Shown: piece by piece, positions 58,297-64,000 of the stretch
How positions within the stretch are numbered: the first letter of the stretch is position 1
Layout: the number at the start of each line of letters is the position of its first letter
DNA from: Acidianus sp. HS-5
GTDB lineage: Archaea; Thermoproteota; Thermoprotei_A; Sulfolobales; Sulfolobaceae
NCBI RefSeq assembly: GCF_021655615.1
Contig: NZ_AP025245.1
Coordinates: 868,001 to 932,000, forward strand
Reading direction: 5' to 3'
DNA: 64,000 bases
The notes under the pieces: generated by a model
Database searches by the model: none
What the model saw: the letters and a program-made list of their open reading frames with translations, nothing else
Told to the model about the DNA's origin: nothing
Position numbers and translations under genes: made by a program

Positions 58297-59034
58297 ATGT
58301 TAGAAATTATGGTACCGTTAAGTATTTCTGGAGTATGGTATCCAGTTTTTTCAAATAATTTAGAAAATTCGGGTTCTGTAGGCTTAACCATGGTGCTCGA
58401 ACCTTATTCTAGGGTATTAATAAGAAGAGGGGACGCAGAAATTATATTCAACGGAAAGAAGATTAATTTTCCAAACCTGGATTTCCTTAAAAATAAGTTA
58501 GGATATTTACGTTTGGAGATAGAAAATAGTGCTCCTCTAGGTTTCGGATACGGATTAAGTGGAAGCATAAGTTTAGCTTATGCTTTAGGAGCTTCAGAAA
58601 TATTTGGAATAAATGAGAAAGAATCAGTAAAGATTGCTCATGAAAGTGAAGTTATAAGCAAAAATGGTCTTGGAGATGTGATTTCGCAATATGTTGGTGG
58701 AGGATTAGTTTATAGAAAAACGCCAGGCATTAACGGTGAGATTAAGACAATAAAACTTGATTGGAGAAAAGTATGCAGTAAGCCCATAGAAAAGTTATCT
58801 ACTACTTCGTTATTAAAAAACTCCGAAAATGCATTATCATATATTCAAGATTTTTTAAAGGAAAAAACTATAGATAAATTCTTCGAAGTCTCAAAAAAGT
58901 TTACTGAAGAATTAGGATTTTATTCTCCATATAAAAAATCATTTAGGAAGAAAGGTATAATAGTTAGACTTGACGAATGTGAAGAAGAATGGATAATACA
59001 CAAACCGGCGATGAAAGGAGCATACGTAGTTTGA
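58297..59034 (+). CDS. Pantoate kinase
   Basis: About 245 residues from ATG 58297 (MLEIMVPLSISGVWYPVFSN); a TATA-like ATATATATTA at 58263-58272 fits a leaderless start there. The upstream ATG at 58219 would overlap the divergent oxidoreductase. GHMP-type motif SAPLGFGYGLSGSISLAYAL binds ATP. It phosphorylates pantoate in the archaeal CoA route; the next gene performs the following step and overlaps by four bases. Confidence 0.88.
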   Translation: MLEIMVPLSISGVWYPVFSNNLENSGSVGLTMVLEPYSRVLIRRGDAEIIFNGKKINFPNLDFLKNKLGYLRLEIENSAPLGFGYGLSGSISLAYALGASEIFGINEKESVKIAHESEVISKNGLGDVISQYVGGGLVYRKTPGINGEIKTIKLDWRKVCSKPIEKLSTTSLLKNSENALSYIQDFLKEKTIDKFFEVSKKFTEELGFYSPYKKSFRKKGIIVRLDECEEEWIIHKPAMKGAYVV

Positions 59035-59798
59035 TACCTTTCAACCATCCGAGAAGAGAATCCCTCTTAATTAGAGAAAAACTAGTTAAGGCGCTTGAAA
59101 ATAACATTCTAGCACCACAAGGTTTAATTGCCCACGGAAGAGGAGAATGTTTTGACTATCTTTTAGGTGAGAAAACTCAAGAATTTGCAGAAAAATCAAT
59201 AAACGCCGCCGCAGCATTACTTCTGCTTGCTAAATATCCTGTTATTTCAGTTAATGGAAATATGGCAGCACTTACTGCTAAGGATTTAGTTGACTTGGCA
59301 GAAGAGATCAATTGTAAAATGGAAATTAATCTATTTTATAGAGATGAAAAAAGAATAAAGGCTATAAAAGAAGTTTTAGAGAAAGCAGGAGCTAAAGAGG
59401 TTCTGGGTGATGATGATCTAATTACTATTCCAGAGCTCTTTAGTGAGAGAAGAAGAGTGAGTAGAAAAGGAATTTATATAGCCGACGTCATATTACTTGG
59501 CTTAGAAGATGGAGATAGAACAGAAGCCTTAGTAAAAATGGATAAGAAAGTAATAGCAATAGATCTAAATCCTTTATCCAGAACTTCAATGACTGCTTCA
59601 ATTACTATCGTTGATAACATTACTAGAAGTATTCCTCTTTTAGCAAAAAGAGTAAAAGAGCTCAAAACTAAGGATAAAAGAGAATGGGAGAAGATTATCA
59701 ATAATTTCGATAACAAGAGAAATTTAGCTGAAGCAATTAAGTTTATTTCGCAAAGACTTGAGAATCTTTCTGCAGACCTAATATCTCGTCCTCAGTAA
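59031..59798 (+). CDS. 4-phosphopantoate--beta-alanine ligase (phosphopantothenate synthetase)
   Basis: About 255 residues from TTG 59031, inside the pantoate-kinase stop (TTGA), giving IPFNHPRRESLLIREKLV as in the family; an ATG at 58989 would add 14 residues. ILAPQGLIAHGRGECFDYLL, VISVNGNMAALTAKDLVDLA and VIAIDLNPLSRTS are family segments. It joins phosphopantoate with beta-alanine. The end overlaps the convergent gene by 56 bases. Confidence 0.9.
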   Translation: MIPFNHPRRESLLIREKLVKALENNILAPQGLIAHGRGECFDYLLGEKTQEFAEKSINAAAALLLLAKYPVISVNGNMAALTAKDLVDLAEEINCKMEINLFYRDEKRIKAIKEVLEKAGAKEVLGDDDLITIPELFSERRRVSRKGIYIADVILLGLEDGDRTEALVKMDKKVIAIDLNPLSRTSMTASITIVDNITRSIPLLAKRVKELKTKDKREWEKIINNFDNKRNLAEAIKFISQRLENLSADLISRPQ

Positions 59799-60381
59799 CT
59801 TTCTTTTGAGTTTTGCCTATCTTTGACGAGACTTTAGCTGCTAAATTCAATATAATCTTTATCCTTTCTACAATATCATAAGTTTCCTCATACATAGAAG
59901 CTTTTCTATATACTTCCATGACATAATTTAATTCCTCAAAGGCAATTTTCCTAAATAATGCCTTATCCACATCAGATAAAGTTGATTTATTAAGCATGAA
60001 TCTTAATTTTCTTTCTAATTCTGCTAAATTTAAGCTATTAGCCTGAATCTTAATAAGCTGAATTTCTGGATCTTCTACACTATCTCCTATTGCATCCTTT
60101 ACTCCCTCAATATCTATAAACCGCCACCAATGCTGATTTGCAGATCTATAGGAAGTCTCGATTATACCGTAATCTCTTTCTAGAGCTCTTAATATCATTT
60201 TAGGATCCTTATCAAATCCATCTCCTTGGAGTTTCTCTACCAGAGTTTTATAATCGAAGTCCCCTAACTCCTTCTTATCATTACTTTCAGCAATAGATAT
60301 AGCTACCTTTAAAATAGCCTTACATCTATCACCGAACCTCAATAAGGCCTCAGTAGTTCTGTCCTTTACTCCTCCTATCAT
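59743..60381 (-). CDS. Hypothetical winged-helix-like protein
   Basis: 212 residues. The N-terminal region (YKTLVEKLQGDGFDKDPKMI, LRALERDYGIIETS) looks like a winged helix; the long C-terminal half is helical (LAELERKLRFMLNK, EELNYVMEVYRKASMYEE), possibly a coiled coil. Found in crenarchaea by impression only; no named family. Divergent from the ABC exporter with 53 bases between starts, so it might regulate it. Confidence 0.6.
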   Translation of the reverse strand: MIGGVKDRTTEALLRFGDRCKAILKVAISIAESNDKKELGDFDYKTLVEKLQGDGFDKDPKMILRALERDYGIIETSYRSANQHWWRFIDIEGVKDAIGDSVEDPEIQLIKIQANSLNLAELERKLRFMLNKSTLSDVDKALFRKIAFEELNYVMEVYRKASMYEETYDIVERIKIILNLAAKVSSKIGKTQKKVTEDEILGLQKDSQVFAK

Positions 60382-60434
60382 TCATTGATATTCTGTAAAG
60401 AAATAAATTATCTGTTTAGAAGAATGTAAACAGT

Positions 60435-61166
60435 ATGACAGTGGAAGAAATTGCAGTGAGTGTTACTAACCTTAGGAAAAGCTTCAGCAATAAAGAGATA
60501 CTTAAAGGGCTTACTTTTCAAGTAGATAAAAACGTTATCTTCGGGATAATTGGTCCTAATGGTGCAGGTAAGACTACAACACTAAGAGTTCTTGCAGGAA
60601 TAATAAGGCATTATCAAGGAGATGTAAAGATATTTGAGATTTCTCCAACAAAAGCCAGGGAAAAAGGTTACATCTCATATATGCCAGAAGACGCTTTCCC
60701 TTACGATAGATTAACTGGATTAGAAAACCTAGAATTTTATGCAAAAATTTACACTAAAACAAAGGAAGAATTCAAAGAATACTTGGAAAAAGGAATAAAA
60801 ATAGCTGACTTGGGAGACAGAATATATGATAAAACACAGGAATATAGCAGAGGAATGAAAAGGAGATTAATGATAGCAAGAACTTTAATGGTAATGCCAA
60901 AAGTAGCAATTTTGGACGAGCCGACTTCAGCCTTAGATGTGGAATCTGCAGTTAGGATTAGGAAATTAATAAGGGAAATGAAAGGAGAGACCACAATAAT
61001 ACTTTCATCTCATAACATGCTAGAGGTAGAATATCTTTGTGATGATATAGTATTAATCAGTAATGGAGAAATAGTAGCTAGAGGAACTCCTAAAGAAATA
61101 GTAAACAATATGGGTGTGAAAAACTTAGAAGAAGCTTTCCTTGTAGCTACAGGTGGTAAAATTTGA
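60435..61166 (+). CDS. ABC transporter ATP-binding protein (CcmA/NatA-like)
   Basis: 243 residues. Walker A GIIGPNGAGKTTTLRVLAG, signature YSRGMKRRLMIARTL, Walker B VAILDEPTSALDVES, H-loop IILSSHNMLEVEYL. All catalytic residues intact, unlike the ABC pair at 0.4-2.1 kb. Drives the ABC-2 permease encoded next, with which it overlaps by four bases. Confidence 0.93.
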   Translation: MTVEEIAVSVTNLRKSFSNKEILKGLTFQVDKNVIFGIIGPNGAGKTTTLRVLAGIIRHYQGDVKIFEISPTKAREKGYISYMPEDAFPYDRLTGLENLEFYAKIYTKTKEEFKEYLEKGIKIADLGDRIYDKTQEYSRGMKRRLMIARTLMVMPKVAILDEPTSALDVESAVRIRKLIREMKGETTIILSSHNMLEVEYLCDDIVLISNGEIVARGTPKEIVNNMGVKNLEEAFLVATGGKI

Positions 61167-62338
61167 TCTTAGATTTAATAAAAAAGGAATGGACTGATGT
61201 AAAGAGAGATAAAAAACTCGTATTAGGCTCTGTACTACTACCTTTAATACTTTTACCTTTAATTGGAATAATTCTATTTGCAGCAGTAGTTTCCCAACCA
61301 CCCATTATTGATATAATAAATGAGAATTATAATAATACAAAGTATGTAAAAGAATTATGCAGTTATATTCAAAGTAATCATGGAATAGTTTACATTAATT
61401 CCACAAAACCTGCAGATGTCGAAGTAATATTCCCTTCATGCTTTTACGAAAATATATCTAACGTAAATAGAACAGCAATAGTTTATATCTCATATGTAAT
61501 ATCCTCGAGATCTTCTGCTTTACAATTAGTTGAGAACGGCCTATATGACATTCTATATAATACATCAATACAGAGGATAGAATATCTAGAGAACGTATCT
61601 CATACCAAAGTTTCTCCTTCAACGATCAGAGACCCTATAGAAGTAGCATTACTATATAAATTACCTACAGGTAAACAAGCATCTTACCAAGAGAGCCAAT
61701 TTTCTCAATTAGCAAGAATAGTTGCAATCATTTTATTTCCTGCAGCTACACCAGTGATATTTTTTGTTAGCGACAGCATTATGGGAGAAAAGGAAAGAAA
61801 AACTCTGGAATCTCTGTTAGCATCTCCAATTTCTTCTAGAGATTTCATTTTCTCTAAATTGGTTATATCAATGGTATTAGGCTTAATATCTTCCATAGGC
61901 GATTTAATAGGTTTAATAGCATTTTCATTATTTGCTCCTTATATAATAGGAGAAAGTATATCTTTTAGTGCTACATTCACTGTTCTTGTAATAATAGTAT
62001 ATCTTACAATGATTTTACTTACAGCATCCATGAGTATTATAGTGCTCTTACTACTTGGAGGATCTAGCAGGAATGTTCAAATTATAAACTTCGTTATAAC
62101 CAGCTTTGGCATGATAGCATCATTCTCGTCATTATTCTTAAACTTCGGAGACTTATCATATCCATTATCTCTTATTCTAGGTATTCCTTACGTGCAATTG
62201 GTAGCATCTGTAATGTTCTATGTATTTGGTTTGATACAAGAATCCATATTCTCTATATTAGCAACGCTACTCGTCTCAGTATTCTTGTTATTACTTGCGT
62301 CCAGATTCCTCGACTCTGAAAGGCTATTATTAAAATAA
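61163..62338 (+). CDS. ABC-2 type permease (NatB-like)
   Basis: 391 residues from TTG 61163. One N-terminal helix (VLGSVLLPLILLPLIGIILF), an extracytoplasmic domain of about 150 residues with several Asn-x-Thr/Ser glycosylation sites, then about five helices, including KERKTLESLLASPISSRDFI, the coupling segment of NatB-type exporters. Exports an unknown substrate. Confidence 0.85.
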   Translation: MILDLIKKEWTDVKRDKKLVLGSVLLPLILLPLIGIILFAAVVSQPPIIDIINENYNNTKYVKELCSYIQSNHGIVYINSTKPADVEVIFPSCFYENISNVNRTAIVYISYVISSRSSALQLVENGLYDILYNTSIQRIEYLENVSHTKVSPSTIRDPIEVALLYKLPTGKQASYQESQFSQLARIVAIILFPAATPVIFFVSDSIMGEKERKTLESLLASPISSRDFIFSKLVISMVLGLISSIGDLIGLIAFSLFAPYIIGESISFSATFTVLVIIVYLTMILLTASMSIIVLLLLGGSSRNVQIINFVITSFGMIASFSSLFLNFGDLSYPLSLILGIPYVQLVASVMFYVFGLIQESIFSILATLLVSVFLLLLASRFLDSERLLLK

Positions 62339-62369
62339 GATTTTTATTATCGCTTACTAAATATATATT

Positions 62370-62600
62370 ATGGGAAATGTAAAAGCATATATCTTATTAA
62401 TAACCAGTATAGGAAAAGAATTGGATGTTGTCAATGATGTGAAAAAATTAAATGGAGTAAGAGACGCAACACCCGTTTATGGAGAGTACGACGTCGTAAT
62501 AGAAGTGGAAGCACCAGACTTAAACGAATTAAATAAGACAATTAATCAGATAAGGAGAAACTCCTCCATAATTAGAACAGTAACATTAATTTCAATGTAA
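62370..62600 (+). CDS. Stand-alone Lrp/AsnC ligand-binding (RAM) domain
   Basis: 76 residues: alpha/beta RAM fold (KAYILLITSIGKELDVVND, VRDATPVYGEYDVVIEVEAP, SSIIRTVTLISM) with no DNA-binding domain. Such proteins bind amino acids and may modulate full-length Lrp regulators by hetero-assembly. A full-length Lrp gene is at 18.4 kb. Followed by T-runs. Confidence 0.87.
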   Translation: MGNVKAYILLITSIGKELDVVNDVKKLNGVRDATPVYGEYDVVIEVEAPDLNELNKTINQIRRNSSIIRTVTLISM

Positions 62601-62606
62601 TTTCAG

Positions 62607-62623
62607 TTTTTTATTAATTTTTT
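62607..62623 (+). terminator. Double T-run terminator
   Basis: Two runs of six T (62607-62612 and 62618-62623) directly after the RAM-domain gene, before the structured intergenic element. Confidence 0.4.
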
Positions 62624-62632
62624 CCTCATTCT

Positions 62633-62655
62633 TCAGTTCGTCCCTGCCACATCAC
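62633..62655 (-). ncRNA. Half C/D-box guide module near 16S-like target
   Basis: On the minus strand: C'-like box GTGATGT (one mismatch), 12-base guide GGCAGGGACGAA, D box CTGA. The guide is complementary to CGTCCCTGC, which I recall as part of the conserved ACGUCCCUGC stretch of crenarchaeal 16S rRNA before the 3' helix. A full C and D' pair upstream is not convincing, so this may be half of a longer guide RNA that includes the hairpin at 62667-62727. Confidence 0.45.
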
Positions 62656-62666
62656 AAGTAAGCATT

Positions 62667-62727
62667 AAGGGGACCCCTCCATGTTCATAAGTCCCCGGTA
62701 CACGAGGACATTATCCCATGGACCCTT
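62667..62727. ncRNA. GC-rich imperfect hairpin in convergent spacer
   Basis: A 61-base stem: AAGGG/CCCTT, a 6-base bulge, TCCATG/CATGGA, then ATAA/TTAT and GTCC/GGAC (one bulged A), closing loop CCGGTACACGA. About 19 pairs, in an unusually GC-rich island between two convergent gene ends (62601-62755). An alternative pairing GGGGAC/GTCCCC also exists. Strand of transcription unknown. It does not fold as tRNA or 5S RNA. Confidence 0.45.
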
Positions 62728-62755
62728 CTCATTAATATCTAATACAGAATAAGTT

Positions 62756-63070
62756 TTAATCGTTTTCCTCTCTTTCTTTAAGTTCTACTTCTTCTTCTCC
62801 GATATCTTCATCTTCTATATTCTTTAACTTTCTAACGAGCTCGCCAACTATAGCGTCAAGCTGAGCTACTTTTGCCTCTAGGAAAGCAATGTTCTCCTCA
62901 TATTCACTGCTTTTCCCTACATCTTCGTCTTCTTCTTTCTCCATACCCTGCCTAATATAGAACTTAACTAGATCAGTTATCTGTATTCCCATATCTTCAG
63001 CTTTCTTCCTAAGCTCTTCGTACATTCCTTCTGGAATCGATAAGTGTATAGTTGGCACTGTATTCTTCAC
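62756..63070 (-). CDS. Ribbon-helix-helix protein with coiled-coil tail
   Basis: 104 residues. RHH N-terminus (VPTIHLSIPEGMYEELRKKA, then ITDLVKFYIRQGM) and a highly acidic heptad-repeat tail (IAFLEAKVAQLDAIVGELVR, then KLKNIEDEDIGEEE). DNA-binding regulator or chromatin-like factor of the type common in Sulfolobales. Divergent from the next RHH gene with 132 bases between. Confidence 0.75.
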   Translation of the reverse strand: MKNTVPTIHLSIPEGMYEELRKKAEDMGIQITDLVKFYIRQGMEKEEDEDVGKSSEYEENIAFLEAKVAQLDAIVGELVRKLKNIEDEDIGEEEVELKEREEND

Positions 63071-63138
63071 TCAATAAAAATATATGGCAAACTTATATAT
63101 TAATCTTCCTCATGAAGTATCCCTCTTGAAGTAGTAAG

Positions 63139-63183
<45 letters not shown>

Positions 63184-63202
63184 GATATATATTAGATATA
63201 CG

Positions 63203-63379
63203 ATGAGAGTTGTAACATTTAAAGCAGAAGAAGATTTGTTAGAACTACTAGATAGGTATGCAATAAAATACGGATTAAATAGATCAGAAGCTATAAGAAA
63301 AGCAATAGAAAACCTAGTTAAAGATGAAGTAAATAAAGAGACTGTTCCGGTAGCCAGAGTAGAGAAAATTAGGTTGTGA
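63203..63379 (+). CDS. Small ribbon-helix-helix transcription factor
   Basis: 58 residues, ATG 63203 to TGA 63377-63379. MRVVTFKAEEDLLELLDRYA supplies the strand and helix 1, KYGLNRSEAIRKAIENLVKD the second helix with the RHH turn (NRSEAIRKAI), and a basic VARVEKIRL tail. Size and pattern are like small Sulfolobales RHH repressors, possibly aCcr1, but I cannot prove that. Its 3' end overlaps the convergent hydrolase by 11 bases. Confidence 0.75.
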   Translation: MRVVTFKAEEDLLELLDRYAIKYGLNRSEAIRKAIENLVKDEVNKETVPVARVEKIRL

Positions 63380-63989
63380 GAAGGTAAGCTACCTCTTTAT
63401 CTTCTATTTTCTCAATACATTTTTTGCCTTCAATTGTTTTCCAACCTAACTCTTTTATGAAATTATCTACGGGGTCTAAAGGCATTAAATGACCTTTAAC
63501 CCAATAATGCATTGGAATAACTGCTTGCGGATTAATATCCTTAACTAAGGATACCGCATCTTTATAATCAATTGTTATTAAACCGCCTACAGGAATAATG
63601 AGAACAGTCGGAGAAGAAATTTCTTTAATAAGATCTTCTTTAATTGGATATTCTCCTAAATCGCCTAAATGAACTATCACATTACCTTCGGGATCTTCTA
63701 TCTTATAAATAGCGGTCTCTCCTCTCCTCTTTCCTCTTTCCTTATCATGATAAGCCTTATAACCTGTTATCTTGTAGGTTTGATAATTCATATATCCGTA
63801 ATACCTCATTTTCATGTCATTATAAGTTAATATCTCGTAAGCATTATGATCGTAATGATCATGAGTAATTAAAACAAGATCTACTTTATCTAAATTAGGC
63901 TTAGGTAAACCTATACTGCCTCCATCATGAGGATCTATAACAATTTTTTTATCGATCAAAAACATTGAATGGCCAAAATATTCAATCAT
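63369..63989 (-). CDS. Metallo-beta-lactamase-fold hydrolase (UPF0173-like)
   Basis: 206 residues. Starts MIEYFGHSMFLI, and has HxHxDH in ITHDHYDHNAYE, HLGDLGEYP (metal-bridging Asp) and AVIPMHYWVKGH (final His). Short MBL domain with no fused partner. Cytoplasmic metal-dependent hydrolase of unknown substrate. Its upstream promoter lies at the window edge. Confidence 0.87.
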   Translation of the reverse strand: MIEYFGHSMFLIDKKIVIDPHDGGSIGLPKPNLDKVDLVLITHDHYDHNAYEILTYNDMKMRYYGYMNYQTYKITGYKAYHDKERGKRRGETAIYKIEDPEGNVIVHLGDLGEYPIKEDLIKEISSPTVLIIPVGGLITIDYKDAVSLVKDINPQAVIPMHYWVKGHLMPLDPVDNFIKELGWKTIEGKKCIEKIEDKEVAYLLTT

Positions 63990-64000
63990 AAAAAGAAATT

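Noticed and set aside
62641..62740. GC-rich island as tRNA, 5S rRNA or SRP RNA
   Set aside because: No T-loop, no anticodon arm, no 5S or SRP consensus segments; too short for SRP or RNase P RNA.

Overview
The window looks like a chromosome segment of a thermoacidophilic crenarchaeon of the order Sulfolobales (Sulfolobus, Acidianus or a close relative). The evidence is an AT-rich base composition with many ATG/GTG/TTG starts and apparently leaderless promoters, an OB-fold SSB with a Gly/Arg-rich tail, an SdhABCD complex of the CCG-domain type, the geranylgeranyl reductase and GGPP synthase of archaeal lipid synthesis, pantoate kinase plus phosphopantothenate synthetase, archaeal translation factors, and a fusellovirus-like integrase fragment in a tRNA gene. 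The species is inferred from gene content, not from a database match.

Layout. 1-4.1 kb: a minus-strand Opp/Dpp-type ABC operon in which both ATPases have lost their catalytic motifs, followed by a DsrE-like gene. 4.1-10.1 kb: P-type proton ATPase, TPR protein, dCTP deaminase, esterase, and a small ribbon-helix-helix gene with a cysteine-rich partner. 10.4-13.2 kb: a decayed SSV-like provirus (zinc-finger gene, cysteine-rich secreted protein, membrane protein, integrase N-terminus) ending in the tRNA-Leu(GAG) gene. 13.2-26.5 kb: release factor aRF1, purine salvage, prenyl synthase, an ATP-grasp ligase, a C/D-box sRNA, an Lrp regulator, two reductases of the geranylgeranyl reductase family, and peptidase, phosphatase and unknown genes. 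26.5-33 kb: sdhABCD and a MoxR/VWA pair. 33-38.5 kb: ssb with a PqqD-like gene, moeA, thrB and a cystathionine-synthase-family gene. 38.5-47.5 kb: information-processing genes (Dim2-like KH protein, Rio1, aIF1A, tRNA methylthiotransferase, aIF2-beta, NMD3, RNase HII, a GTPase relative). 47.5-55.5 kb: an orphan type II/IV secretion F-E pair, glycosyltransferase, pyrophosphatase, HD phosphohydrolase, ThiD-ThiN and MoaD-MoaE fusions. 55.5-64 kb: a large FAD/Fe-S oxidoreductase, CoA-synthesis genes, an ABC-2 exporter, a stand-alone RAM domain, a structured intergenic RNA candidate, two ribbon-helix-helix regulators and a metallo-beta-lactamase-fold hydrolase.

The most striking signal is at the start of the aRF1 gene. 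The conserved-looking N-terminus is in two frames joined at CTT TGA C, the same heptamer that drives autoregulatory +1 frameshifting in bacterial prfB (RF2). The tRNA predicted to read the shift codon CTT, tRNA-Leu(GAG), is encoded divergently about 100 bp away. If this is not a sequencing indel, it would be an archaeal parallel of the RF2 feedback switch. Two other genes (the RimK-like ligase and RNase HII) also have N-terminal coding sequence without a canonical in-frame start, so read-level verification is the first control.
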